From: Lachnospiraceae bacterium UBA3732
GTDB taxonomy: Bacteria; Bacillota; Clostridia; Lachnospirales; Lachnospiraceae
Reading direction: 5' to 3'
DNA: 64,000 bases
Assembly: GCA_002372545.1 (NCBI GenBank)
Contig: DFHD01000083.1
Span: 1-64,000 of the forward strand
Position numbers and translations under genes: made by a program. This document shows, one piece after another, positions 52,329 through 60,128 of this stretch. Positions within the stretch are counted from its first letter, which is position 1, and every line of letters starts with the position of its first letter. A model generated the notes under the pieces. That model was not told the DNA's origin and did not search any database. It saw only the letters and a list, made by a program, of their open reading frames with translations.

Positions 52329-55268
52329 ATGAGGGATAAGCTTGTCAGAGAGAAGAGTGTAAGAGAAGGGAAAGAGCAGGAAAAGGGAAAGCAGGCAGGA
52401 AAAATGCCGGGCAGAAAAAAGTCTGTAGGCAGGAGGTTTCTTGCGCTGTCTATGGCGGCAGCCCTTCTTCTGACTCCGGCAGGTTACGGAAAAGGACCCG
52501 GTTTCGCAGCGAGTGCCGATGAAACCGCGATAGAAGAAGAAATGCCGACAGAAGAATCTGTAGAAGAAAGCATCATCATGGCAGGAAGCGAGCCGGAAGG
52601 ATTATCGGGCATTCAGATCGGAAGCGAACAGGATGCCATGAGAACAGACGGACTGCCTGTTTATACAAACGACAAATATGGCTATACCGAACAGATCTAT
52701 ACGGCAGAGGAAGTAGGAAACTGCCGGGTGATCAGCGGTCTTGCCATTAAGGTTGCAGCGCCTTCTTCAAATAAGACGATCGAGGTTTATCTGGCAGATA
52801 CCGAACAGACGGAGTTTACAGATAAATCCAGCCTGATCCAGCTTTCAAGGGCGCAGCTGGTTTACAGCGGAGAGGCTCCCTTTTCGGAGACCGGATGGAG
52901 AGATATCGTTTTTGCGGAGAGCTATGTGCATGATTCTGAAAAAAATCTGGTGGTGATCTTCATCAATACCACAGGGGAGTATGAAAATGGTCTGACGACT
53001 TATGCTAATGTGACGGAGGATAGTAAGGGCATATATGCCAATGCAGACGGTTTTGGTCTTATGCAGCCGGATCCGGAAGCCGGTTATTCGGTCAATACGC
53101 GTACCTTCAGGAGTCTTATCCGCTTATATCCTGCGGCTGAGACGCCGGAGGAAGTGGAACTCATATTTCATAAAAATGACGGCACCGACGAAACGGTTAG
53201 CCAGTCCTGCCTTATGGGACTGAAGAATATGCTGGATCCGCTCTCCTTTGAACGGCCGGGTTATGATTTCCGGGAGTGGAATACGGAACCGGATGGAAGC
53301 GGCACATCATATTCGGATGAAGAGTTCGTGAAGGTTGACGGCGAGCTTCATCTTTACGCCCGGTGGAAACGCATGGTGGAGATCGGCACACCGGATCCCG
53401 GCTCCGGTTCAGAGTATCTTCCGTTAATCTCTAATTATACCTATGGCTTTTCCGAACAGATCTATACAGCAGAGGAGATCGGAGATCTGAGCTGTATGGA
53501 CCGGATGGCCTTTTATGTGATCAGTCCGGTTCAGGAAAGAAACATCCAGATCTATCTGCGGGATACAGACCGGTATGAGTTTATTTCTTCCGATGACGGA
53601 GCGGAGGGCGCAATCGAACTGGATGATGCGCTCCTTGTATATGAGGGGACTGCGCCATTTGACCGGAAGGGCTGGCGGGAGATCGCATTTGACCGCATAT
53701 ATCAGCATGATCCATCCAGAAATCTGGCTGTGATCGTGAAGAACAGCACGCCCTATGTATCCGGACTTTCCTGTGGAAAAATGACGGGCGATAAACTGTC
53801 GTCAATCTATATTTATGATGACCACACTGAATATATGCCGGACAGCAATACAGCGTACACCTGCATTGGAGACAGGAATGTGATCCGCCTATACCAGCCG
53901 GAAGAGGACGGGCTGGAAAAGCATACCCTGACGCTGATGAAAAACGATGGTTCGAACGAAAAACAGGAGCAGGTTTTTTATGCCGGAGCTGCTGTACAGG
54001 TGAAACCGAATTCCTTTACCCGGGATGGATTTTTCTTTGGCGGCTGGAACACGGAAGCGGATGGCTCGGGAACGGTTTATGAAGATGAAGCGGCTTTTTC
54101 CTTTGAGGAGGATACAGTTTTATATGCCCATTGGATTTATGGAAAGGCCTGTGATGCAGATGTTTCAATGGCAAGCGATATTTTTCCCATGGACAGCTAT
54201 TACAAGTACGGCTTTACCGAGCAGATCTACACGGCGGAAGAGGTGGGAAATCTGACCGGACTTTCCAGTATCCGCTTCTATGTAAAGAAACCGGTTGAAA
54301 ACAGAAAAATCGAGCTGTATCTGGCGGATGTGGATTATACATCCTTTTCTGACGAGCATCCTCCCGTGATCATTCTGAATGCGACGAAGGTATTTGAAGG
54401 AGATGCGCCGTTTGGGGATAGAGGATGGCAGGAGATTCCGTTTGATACATATTATCAGCATGATCCGAAAAAAAATCTGGTTGTGATCTGCATCAACAAT
54501 ACCGGAAGCTTTGAGAAAGGCCTGCAGGTATCGGTCATGGACGGAGTGGAAAACTGCTCTGTTAAAGGCACATCGGACAGGGAAAGGATCGTACCGCCGG
54601 ACAGACTGAAGGATTCCACCTACAGCATAAAGAATAATCTGATCTTCGTGGGATACGTGGACTGGCCCTTTACCGATGTGGTGAAAAAGCCGGGTAACTG
54701 GGTATATGATGGCGTGAAATATGTATTTGATCATGAGATCATGAGCGGTAATCCGGATTCCAATGGAGATGGATTTACCATCTTCCGGCCAAAGGATCAG
54801 GTATCCAGAAATGAGTTTGCTGTCATGCTGTACAGGCTGGCCGGTTCGCCCAAGGTAGAGGAGATGGAATCTCCGTTTACGGATGTGGCGATCAAGGATA
54901 ACGGGAGCAAGCCTTACTATTACGACGCTGTTCTCTGGGCATATTCCCGGGGGATCGTATCGGGAATATCGGAAACCGCCTATGGAGGAAAACAGCAGAT
55001 CAGCCGTCAGGATATTGCGGTGATGCTGCGCAGATTTTCGAAATACAAGGAACAGGATGTGTCGGAAAAGGCGGATCTCAGCAGATTCACGGATGCAGGC
55101 CGTATATCCGGATACGCAAGGGATGCTATGGCCTGGGCTGTAAATATCGGTATCATTTCCGGTAAGAATGTAGGGGGAAGGCTCTGTCTTGCGCCAAAAG
55201 AGAGCGCAACACGACAGGAGATCGCTTCGGTTATGATGCGGTATCATCAGTTTATTTCGGAAAAATAG
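52329..55268 (+). CDS. SLH-domain surface protein with three repeat modules
   Basis: 979 residues from ATG 52329 (GGAGG 7 bases before). A long basic N-region and a hydrophobic signal (FLALSMAAALLLTPAGYG, cut near AASADE) precede three copies of a module of about 150-200 residues, each opening YGYTEQIYTAEEVG or a variant and including YLADT and NLVVI strands (about 110, 365 and 620). Two InlB/Listeria-Bacteroides-like repeats (WNTEPDGSGTSYSDEE, WNTEADGSGTVYEDEA) lie between them. The last 190 residues carry three SLH domains (FTDVVKKPG, FTDVAIKDN, FTDAGRISG) that bind pyruvylated wall polymer. It should be an S-layer-attached adhesin or matrix protein. Confidence 0.85.
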   Translation: MRDKLVREKSVREGKEQEKGKQAGKMPGRKKSVGRRFLALSMAAALLLTPAGYGKGPGFAASADETAIEEEMPTEESVEESIIMAGSEPEGLSGIQIGSEQDAMRTDGLPVYTNDKYGYTEQIYTAEEVGNCRVISGLAIKVAAPSSNKTIEVYLADTEQTEFTDKSSLIQLSRAQLVYSGEAPFSETGWRDIVFAESYVHDSEKNLVVIFINTTGEYENGLTTYANVTEDSKGIYANADGFGLMQPDPEAGYSVNTRTFRSLIRLYPAAETPEEVELIFHKNDGTDETVSQSCLMGLKNMLDPLSFERPGYDFREWNTEPDGSGTSYSDEEFVKVDGELHLYARWKRMVEIGTPDPGSGSEYLPLISNYTYGFSEQIYTAEEIGDLSCMDRMAFYVISPVQERNIQIYLRDTDRYEFISSDDGAEGAIELDDALLVYEGTAPFDRKGWREIAFDRIYQHDPSRNLAVIVKNSTPYVSGLSCGKMTGDKLSSIYIYDDHTEYMPDSNTAYTCIGDRNVIRLYQPEEDGLEKHTLTLMKNDGSNEKQEQVFYAGAAVQVKPNSFTRDGFFFGGWNTEADGSGTVYEDEAAFSFEEDTVLYAHWIYGKACDADVSMASDIFPMDSYYKYGFTEQIYTAEEVGNLTGLSSIRFYVKKPVENRKIELYLADVDYTSFSDEHPPVIILNATKVFEGDAPFGDRGWQEIPFDTYYQHDPKKNLVVICINNTGSFEKGLQVSVMDGVENCSVKGTSDRERIVPPDRLKDSTYSIKNNLIFVGYVDWPFTDVVKKPGNWVYDGVKYVFDHEIMSGNPDSNGDGFTIFRPKDQVSRNEFAVMLYRLAGSPKVEEMESPFTDVAIKDNGSKPYYYDAVLWAYSRGIVSGISETAYGGKQQISRQDIAVMLRRFSKYKEQDVSEKADLSRFTDAGRISGYARDAMAWAVNIGIISGKNVGGRLCLAPKESATRQEIASVMMRYHQFISEK

Positions 55269-55362
55269 GAGTTAAGGGGAGGTTTTGCTTTTCCGCAAGA
55301 ATGTGGAGATCAGTTTATTCGAGAAGGGGACGCTGATTGTGTTACGAAATTGTTACAAAAAC

Positions 55363-55391
55363 TTGACAAAGGCGGGGCGTGGTTCTATAAT
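55363..55391 (+). promoter_or_regulatory. Consensus sigma-A promoter
   Basis: TTGACA (55363-55368), exactly 17 bases, TATAAT (55386-55391). Perfect match, placed so that the deacetylase must start at ATG 55431 rather than further upstream. Confidence 0.88.
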
Positions 55392-55430
55392 CGTACTTAC
55401 CCTGAAAAAACGGAGGAAATCCATTACTTT

Positions 55431-56474
55431 ATGGAAGAAGTAAACCGTAAAAATGTGAATCGGATCAAACGCATGATCGTCGGCACAGCCCTGTTCTTTA
55501 TGATCGTTCCGATGCTTCTTTGCGTATTCCTTTTTATCCGGCTGGCACGATTGGAAAAGAAGGTCGACCGGTTGGCATCGGACCGGACCGGAACTTCTTC
55601 AGAGGCTGCTCCCGCTGAGGGGGAGGATGAGGCGCTGCTTCCGGAGGAACCGGGCGAGGCGCTGGAAAAGGAAATGAATGAAAAGAACCGTCTGACCCTG
55701 GGACAGAAGAGTATAGAGGGAACGGCCACAGATGCAGCTGCTGCGGATGCTCCGGCTAAAGAGCAGAGTGCAGCGGAGGATAAGGCTTCAGAACAGCAGC
55801 AGGAATCCGACTTAAACAGCGCAGGCGTGAAAAAAAACGGAAAAACCGTATATCTGACCTTTGATGACGGTCCATCGGTTTATACAGATGAGATTCTGGA
55901 TATCCTGAAGGAAAAGAAGGTGAAGGCAACCTTCTTTGTTGTTCTTCCCGATGATACATGGTCTGCCCAGATGAAAAGGATCGCGGACGAGGGGCATACG
56001 ATCGGCGTACATTCCATGAGCCATGTTTACAGCAAGGTCTACGCTACACTGGACAGCTTTAAGGCGGATGTAAAGGGAACACACGATCTGATCCGGCAGA
56101 TCACCGGCGTGGATACCCATTATTACCGTTTCCCGGGCGGAAGCTCCAACGAAGTTTCCAAGGTGCCCATCGATGAATGTATTGCCTGGCTGGATGGCGC
56201 AGGCTACACCTATTTTGACTGGAATGCCATGAACGGGGACGCCACGGATGTGGACTATACACCCGAACAGCTGAGAGATAACGTACTGTATTATGTTCGC
56301 GCCACAGAGGGAGACTCCATGGTGCTGATGCATGATCTGGGAGCGCATTATGCAACCGTGCAGGCGTTGCCCGAGCTTCTGGATATTCTGCTGGCAGAAG
56401 GCTATACCATTGCGCCCATAGATGACAAGACGCCTACGTTCCACCAGCATGAGATCTCTCAGATGGGAGAATAG
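55431..56474 (+). CDS. Polysaccharide (peptidoglycan) deacetylase
   Basis: 347 residues from ATG 55431; GGAGG is 14 bases upstream and the promoter rules out the longer frame. One N-terminal helix (MIVGTALFFMIVPMLLCVFLF) anchors it, followed by a coiled and Ala/Glu-rich linker. The NodB domain (about 140-340) shows YLTFDDGPSVYTDE (metal-binding Asp pair), GVHSMSHVYSK (H-x-x-x-H), RFPGGSSNEVS, DWNAMNGDATD and the final VLMHDLGAHYAT. It should remove acetyl groups from peptidoglycan or another surface glycan at the outer membrane face, giving lysozyme resistance or biofilm effects. Confidence 0.9.
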   Translation: MEEVNRKNVNRIKRMIVGTALFFMIVPMLLCVFLFIRLARLEKKVDRLASDRTGTSSEAAPAEGEDEALLPEEPGEALEKEMNEKNRLTLGQKSIEGTATDAAAADAPAKEQSAAEDKASEQQQESDLNSAGVKKNGKTVYLTFDDGPSVYTDEILDILKEKKVKATFFVVLPDDTWSAQMKRIADEGHTIGVHSMSHVYSKVYATLDSFKADVKGTHDLIRQITGVDTHYYRFPGGSSNEVSKVPIDECIAWLDGAGYTYFDWNAMNGDATDVDYTPEQLRDNVLYYVRATEGDSMVLMHDLGAHYATVQALPELLDILLAEGYTIAPIDDKTPTFHQHEISQMGE

Positions 56475-56486
56475 ATAGAGAATGAT

Positions 56487-57779
56487 ATGACTTACCTTGA
56501 ATGTATTCATAGAATAGAAGAGAAAAACGCTCTGGGCAGCCGCCCCGGGCTTTCCACGATCAGGGAAATGCTGAAGCGGCTGGGAAATCCCGAAAGGGGG
56601 ATCCCGGCTGTGCAGATTGCCGGTACCAATGGTAAGGGAAGCATTTTGGCCTATACGGAAAGCATCCTGACGGAAGCCGGAGTAAAGACCGGCCGGTATG
56701 TATCGCCGGCTGTTTTTGATTATAGAGAAAAGTTTCTTGTAGGCGGAACGCCGGTATCCGTGGAGTGCGTGGCTGATGCGCTGGGGAGAGCGCTTACCGT
56801 TTCGGATGAAATGGTAAGGGACGGCCTTCCGGAACCCACAGCCTTTGAAACGGAGACGGCAGCGGCATTTTTGATCTTCCGGATGGCGGACTGCAGGGTT
56901 CTTCTTGTGGAATGCGGCATGGGAGGCGCGCTTGATGCCACCAACGTATTTGATGAGAATAAGCTAAGCGTGCTGGCCAGTGTCAGTCTGGATCATCTGG
57001 GCATCCTGGGAAATACGGAAGCGGAGATCGCGGATACCAAGCTTGGTATTACGAGACCGGGCGAGACGCTGATCGTTTTTCCTGAACAGGAGGATGCGGT
57101 TACGGAGGTGATTCGTAAATGGGTCCGGAAAAACAATCTTACCCTTATCACCCCCGATCCGGTTTATTTACGGATAATCCGGGAAACGGCGGAGGAAAGC
57201 TGCTTTCTTTATCTCGGCAATCCATACACGCTGCAGCTGCCGGGAAGACATCAGATCCTGAATGCCATTACGGCCATAGAAATCTGTCTTCATCTGGACA
57301 GCATCGGACTCGATATTCCGACAGAGAAAAACCTGGCGGATGGTCTGGCAAATACACGCTGGCCGGGAAGGTGGACAGTGCTCAAAAGAAATCCTTATCT
57401 GATACTGGACGGTGCGCATAACGAAAAGGCCTGGCTTGTACTGGCCGACAATATCCGGAGATTGTTCCCTGAAAAAAAAATCTATTTTCTGACGGGCGTG
57501 TTCCGGGATAAGGAATATAATAAAATGACGGAAATCCTTTCCCCGCTGATCTGCGAGGCTGCGGTGATCACGACTCCGGGTCCAAGGGGGCTGCCGGCAG
57601 AGCAGCTGGCGGAATGCTTCCGGGAAAAGGGCGTTCCGGCCGCTTCCTTCCGGGAGTATAAAGATGCACTGCATGCACTGGAAAGAAAGGCGGGGGCAGA
57701 GGATGTGATCCTTGTTTCAGGATCCCTTTCCTTTCTGGGAGAAATACTGAGGCTGAGCGGATATGGAGAGAGTAAGTAA
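56487..57779 (+). CDS. folC: Folylpolyglutamate / dihydrofolate synthase
   Basis: 430 residues. P-loop IAGTNGKGSILAYTES (about 45-53), VECGMGGALDATNVFD, a LDHLGILGNTEAEIADTK segment, GRHQILNAITAIE, and the ILDGAHNEKAW motif match Mur-ligase-type FolC. It adds glutamate to dihydropteroate and folates. Its stop is 17 bases inside the next gene, which begins at 57763, and the folate-related fusion follows, so all three are probably one operon for folate synthesis. Confidence 0.92.
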   Translation: MTYLECIHRIEEKNALGSRPGLSTIREMLKRLGNPERGIPAVQIAGTNGKGSILAYTESILTEAGVKTGRYVSPAVFDYREKFLVGGTPVSVECVADALGRALTVSDEMVRDGLPEPTAFETETAAAFLIFRMADCRVLLVECGMGGALDATNVFDENKLSVLASVSLDHLGILGNTEAEIADTKLGITRPGETLIVFPEQEDAVTEVIRKWVRKNNLTLITPDPVYLRIIRETAEESCFLYLGNPYTLQLPGRHQILNAITAIEICLHLDSIGLDIPTEKNLADGLANTRWPGRWTVLKRNPYLILDGAHNEKAWLVLADNIRRLFPEKKIYFLTGVFRDKEYNKMTEILSPLICEAAVITTPGPRGLPAEQLAECFREKGVPAASFREYKDALHALERKAGAEDVILVSGSLSFLGEILRLSGYGESK

Positions 57780-58281
57780 AATACTGAATGATAGCATATT
57801 TCAGGAAAGCCTGAAACGGATCGGAGAGCTGGAAAAGGACCGGCGCTTCTGCTGCCATGGCATGGATCATCTGGAGAGTGTGGCTAGGATTGCCTGGATC
57901 CTGACGCTGGAGGAAAAAAAAGGTCTGAAAAAGGATGTGGTTTACGGAGCCGCCCTTCTTCATGATATCGGCCGATGCAGGCCGGACAGCGCCGGACAGC
58001 CGCACAGGGTGGAAAGCGCGGCGATGGCGGAAGATATCCTATTTCGTGCCGGCTATACAGATGAAGAAAGAATGGCTATCCGCGAGGCAATCCTTTCCCA
58101 TGGCGGAGCTTCGAAGCCTGCGGAGGATGATCGGGAGGACGAAGAAGGCAGGGGTATGAGGGCTGTGCTTTCGGATGTGTTATACCGCGCGGACAAGCTT
58201 TCCCGTGACTGCTTTGCCTGTTCGGTTTACGATGAGTGCTACTGGGAAGAGGAAAGAAAGAATAAAACGATAATTGTGTAA
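57763..58281 (+). CDS. HD-domain phosphohydrolase
   Basis: 172 residues, overlapping folC by 17 bases. HD motif: HGMDHLESVARIA, then GAALLHDIGRCRPD, then ESAAMAEDIL and the distal RADKLSRDC. It is a small HD hydrolase with metal-binding His/Asp set. Being inside a folate operon suggests a role in clearing a phosphorylated pterin intermediate, since the pyrophosphatase step of folate synthesis often lacks a dedicated gene, but that is inference. A general nucleotide phosphohydrolase is the alternative. Confidence 0.75.
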   Translation: MERVSKILNDSIFQESLKRIGELEKDRRFCCHGMDHLESVARIAWILTLEEKKGLKKDVVYGAALLHDIGRCRPDSAGQPHRVESAAMAEDILFRAGYTDEERMAIREAILSHGGASKPAEDDREDEEGRGMRAVLSDVLYRADKLSRDCFACSVYDECYWEEERKNKTIIV

Positions 58282-58345
58282 ACGGCAGGACGGCCCGGTG
58301 GAATATCGACAGCGGTCATTTTTAATAAACGATAACAGGAGAAAT

Positions 58346-60028
58346 ATGGATTATTTATCAATAGACAATCTCGAGGTATATGCCTACCATGGCGTATACG
58401 AAGCGGAAAAGGAAGAGGGACAGCGTTTTCTCATCTCCGCAAGGCTGTATCTTGACCTTAGCCGGGCTTCCCGTGAGGATGAGCTTTCGGAAACGGTATC
58501 CTATGCGGATGCAGCTGTTTTTATGGAAAAAAGGGTGAGGGAAACCTGCCGTGACCTTATTGAGGCGGTGGCGGATGATCTGGCAGATGGTCTTCTTCTC
58601 CATTTTTCCATGCTGAAAAGGGTGTCGGTTACGGTAAGTAAGCCAGAGGCGCCCATCCCCGTAAAATTCGGCTGTGTAAGCGTTACTGTGGAGAAAACGA
58701 GAGAGATCGCATATCTCAGCATCGGTTCGAATATGGGCGACCGGCAGGAGTATCTGAATATGGCGGTTTCGCGGCTTTCTGAGGATCCAAAGATCGAAGT
58801 CACAAAGGTTTCCGCCTTTTTGGAAACCGAACCTGTCGGGCCGGTAGAACAGCCGGATTTTCTGAATGCGGCAGTGGAGCTTACCACGATCTACTCTCCG
58901 GAGGAGCTGCTGGATGCTCTCCACGGGATCGAAAACGAGGCAGACCGTAGGCGTACGGTGCACTGGGGCCCCAGGACGCTGGATCTGGATATTCTGCTTT
59001 TCGGTGACAGGATCATTTCCCGGCCGGACCTGACTATTCCGCATCCGGAAATGACAAACCGGAGCTTTGTGCTTCTGCCGATGTGCGAGATCGCTCCGCT
59101 GGTCATGCATCCGGTTTATAAACGAAATATGTCACAGCTTCTGGGCTCGCTGGAAAAGCGGGCGAGGGAGCCGAAGCTTTATGATATTTCTGCATTTGCA
59201 GCAGAGGATGAGCTGAAAACAGAGGGTGTTCTGGTAGCCTACGCCGGCGTTCCGGGGGCTTATGCCCAGGAGGCAGCGGAAAGGCGCTTCGGCTATTCGG
59301 CGAAACTGATCAATCTGCCCACCTTTGATGAGGTGGCCGAGGCAGTCAGGGACGGAAGGGCGGATTACGGCGTACTGCCCATAGAAAACAGTTCTGCCGG
59401 CTTTGTCAGCGGAAATCTCGATCTGATACTGGAAACGGGCGTGACGATCGTAAACGAGGTGATCCTGGATATCGACCATGCACTTCTGGGGGTTCCGGGT
59501 GCAGCGGTTCAGGATATCCGGAAGGTATTTTCCCATCAGCAGGGGCTGATGCAGTGCAGGGATTTTATCCGGCAGCATGGCCTTACCGGGGAGCAGGTAT
59601 CCAACACGGCCCTGGCGGCGGAAATGGTTAAGGAATCGGGCGACCGGACCTGCGGCGCCATTGCCAGTATCCGGGCGGCGGAGATTTACGGTCTTACGGT
59701 CCTTGAGCGGCATATAAATTTCTCTCATGACAATGCCACAAGATTTTTTGTGATCTCCGGGAAGAAGGAATATCTGGCCGATGCGGATAAGGTATGGATC
59801 AGCTTCCATGCCTCCCACCGGGTTGGTTCTCTGTATGAGATCATGGGGATCATCAACCGGTACGGCCTTAATATGACCAGTATTGAATCCCGTCCTTCAA
59901 AACGGAAAAAGTGGGAGTATTCCTTCTATGTCAGCTTCGAAGGAAGGCTTACGGACAGAAGAGTCAGAAAGGCTCTGGGGGCCATCCGGGATGAGGCGGA
60001 TTCCCTCTTTGTTCTGGGAACCATTTAA
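58346..60028 (+). CDS. folBK-pheA: FolB-FolK-prephenate dehydratase fusion
   Basis: 560 residues from ATG 58346, with AGGAG 4 bases before. Residues 1-118 are dihydroneopterin aldolase (YAYHGVYEAEKEEGQRF and VSKPEAPI). Residues 122-285 are HPPK (AYLSIGSNMGDR, ETEPVGPVEQPDFLN, GPRTLDLDILLFGD, IPHPEMTNRSFVL). From about 294 a full prephenate dehydratase follows (AYAGVPGAYAQEAAERRFG, YGVLPIENSSAG, NFSHDNATRFFVI with the catalytic Thr-Arg-Phe) and from about 480 an ACT domain with GLNMTSIESRPSK, the Phe-binding site. All in one uninterrupted frame. FolBK fusions are common; joining PheA to them is not one I know. Both branches draw on chorismate (pABA and Phe), which may explain the link. Confidence 0.9.
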   Translation: MDYLSIDNLEVYAYHGVYEAEKEEGQRFLISARLYLDLSRASREDELSETVSYADAAVFMEKRVRETCRDLIEAVADDLADGLLLHFSMLKRVSVTVSKPEAPIPVKFGCVSVTVEKTREIAYLSIGSNMGDRQEYLNMAVSRLSEDPKIEVTKVSAFLETEPVGPVEQPDFLNAAVELTTIYSPEELLDALHGIENEADRRRTVHWGPRTLDLDILLFGDRIISRPDLTIPHPEMTNRSFVLLPMCEIAPLVMHPVYKRNMSQLLGSLEKRAREPKLYDISAFAAEDELKTEGVLVAYAGVPGAYAQEAAERRFGYSAKLINLPTFDEVAEAVRDGRADYGVLPIENSSAGFVSGNLDLILETGVTIVNEVILDIDHALLGVPGAAVQDIRKVFSHQQGLMQCRDFIRQHGLTGEQVSNTALAAEMVKESGDRTCGAIASIRAAEIYGLTVLERHINFSHDNATRFFVISGKKEYLADADKVWISFHASHRVGSLYEIMGIINRYGLNMTSIESRPSKRKKWEYSFYVSFEGRLTDRRVRKALGAIRDEADSLFVLGTI

Positions 60029-60087
60029 GAAGTATACAGCCTGTTGAACGACTTCATTAAATTTACATAACATATTTGACTGATTTG

Positions 60088-60096
60088 TGTTATAAT
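60088..60096 (+). promoter_or_regulatory. Extended -10 promoter of the lysozyme gene
   Basis: TGTTATAAT with TATAAT at 60091-60096; the -35 at 16 bases (AACATA) is weak. Confidence 0.55.
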
Positions 60097-60128
60097 GAAA
60101 AGGATTTTTATATTCGAGGTGTTTGATC

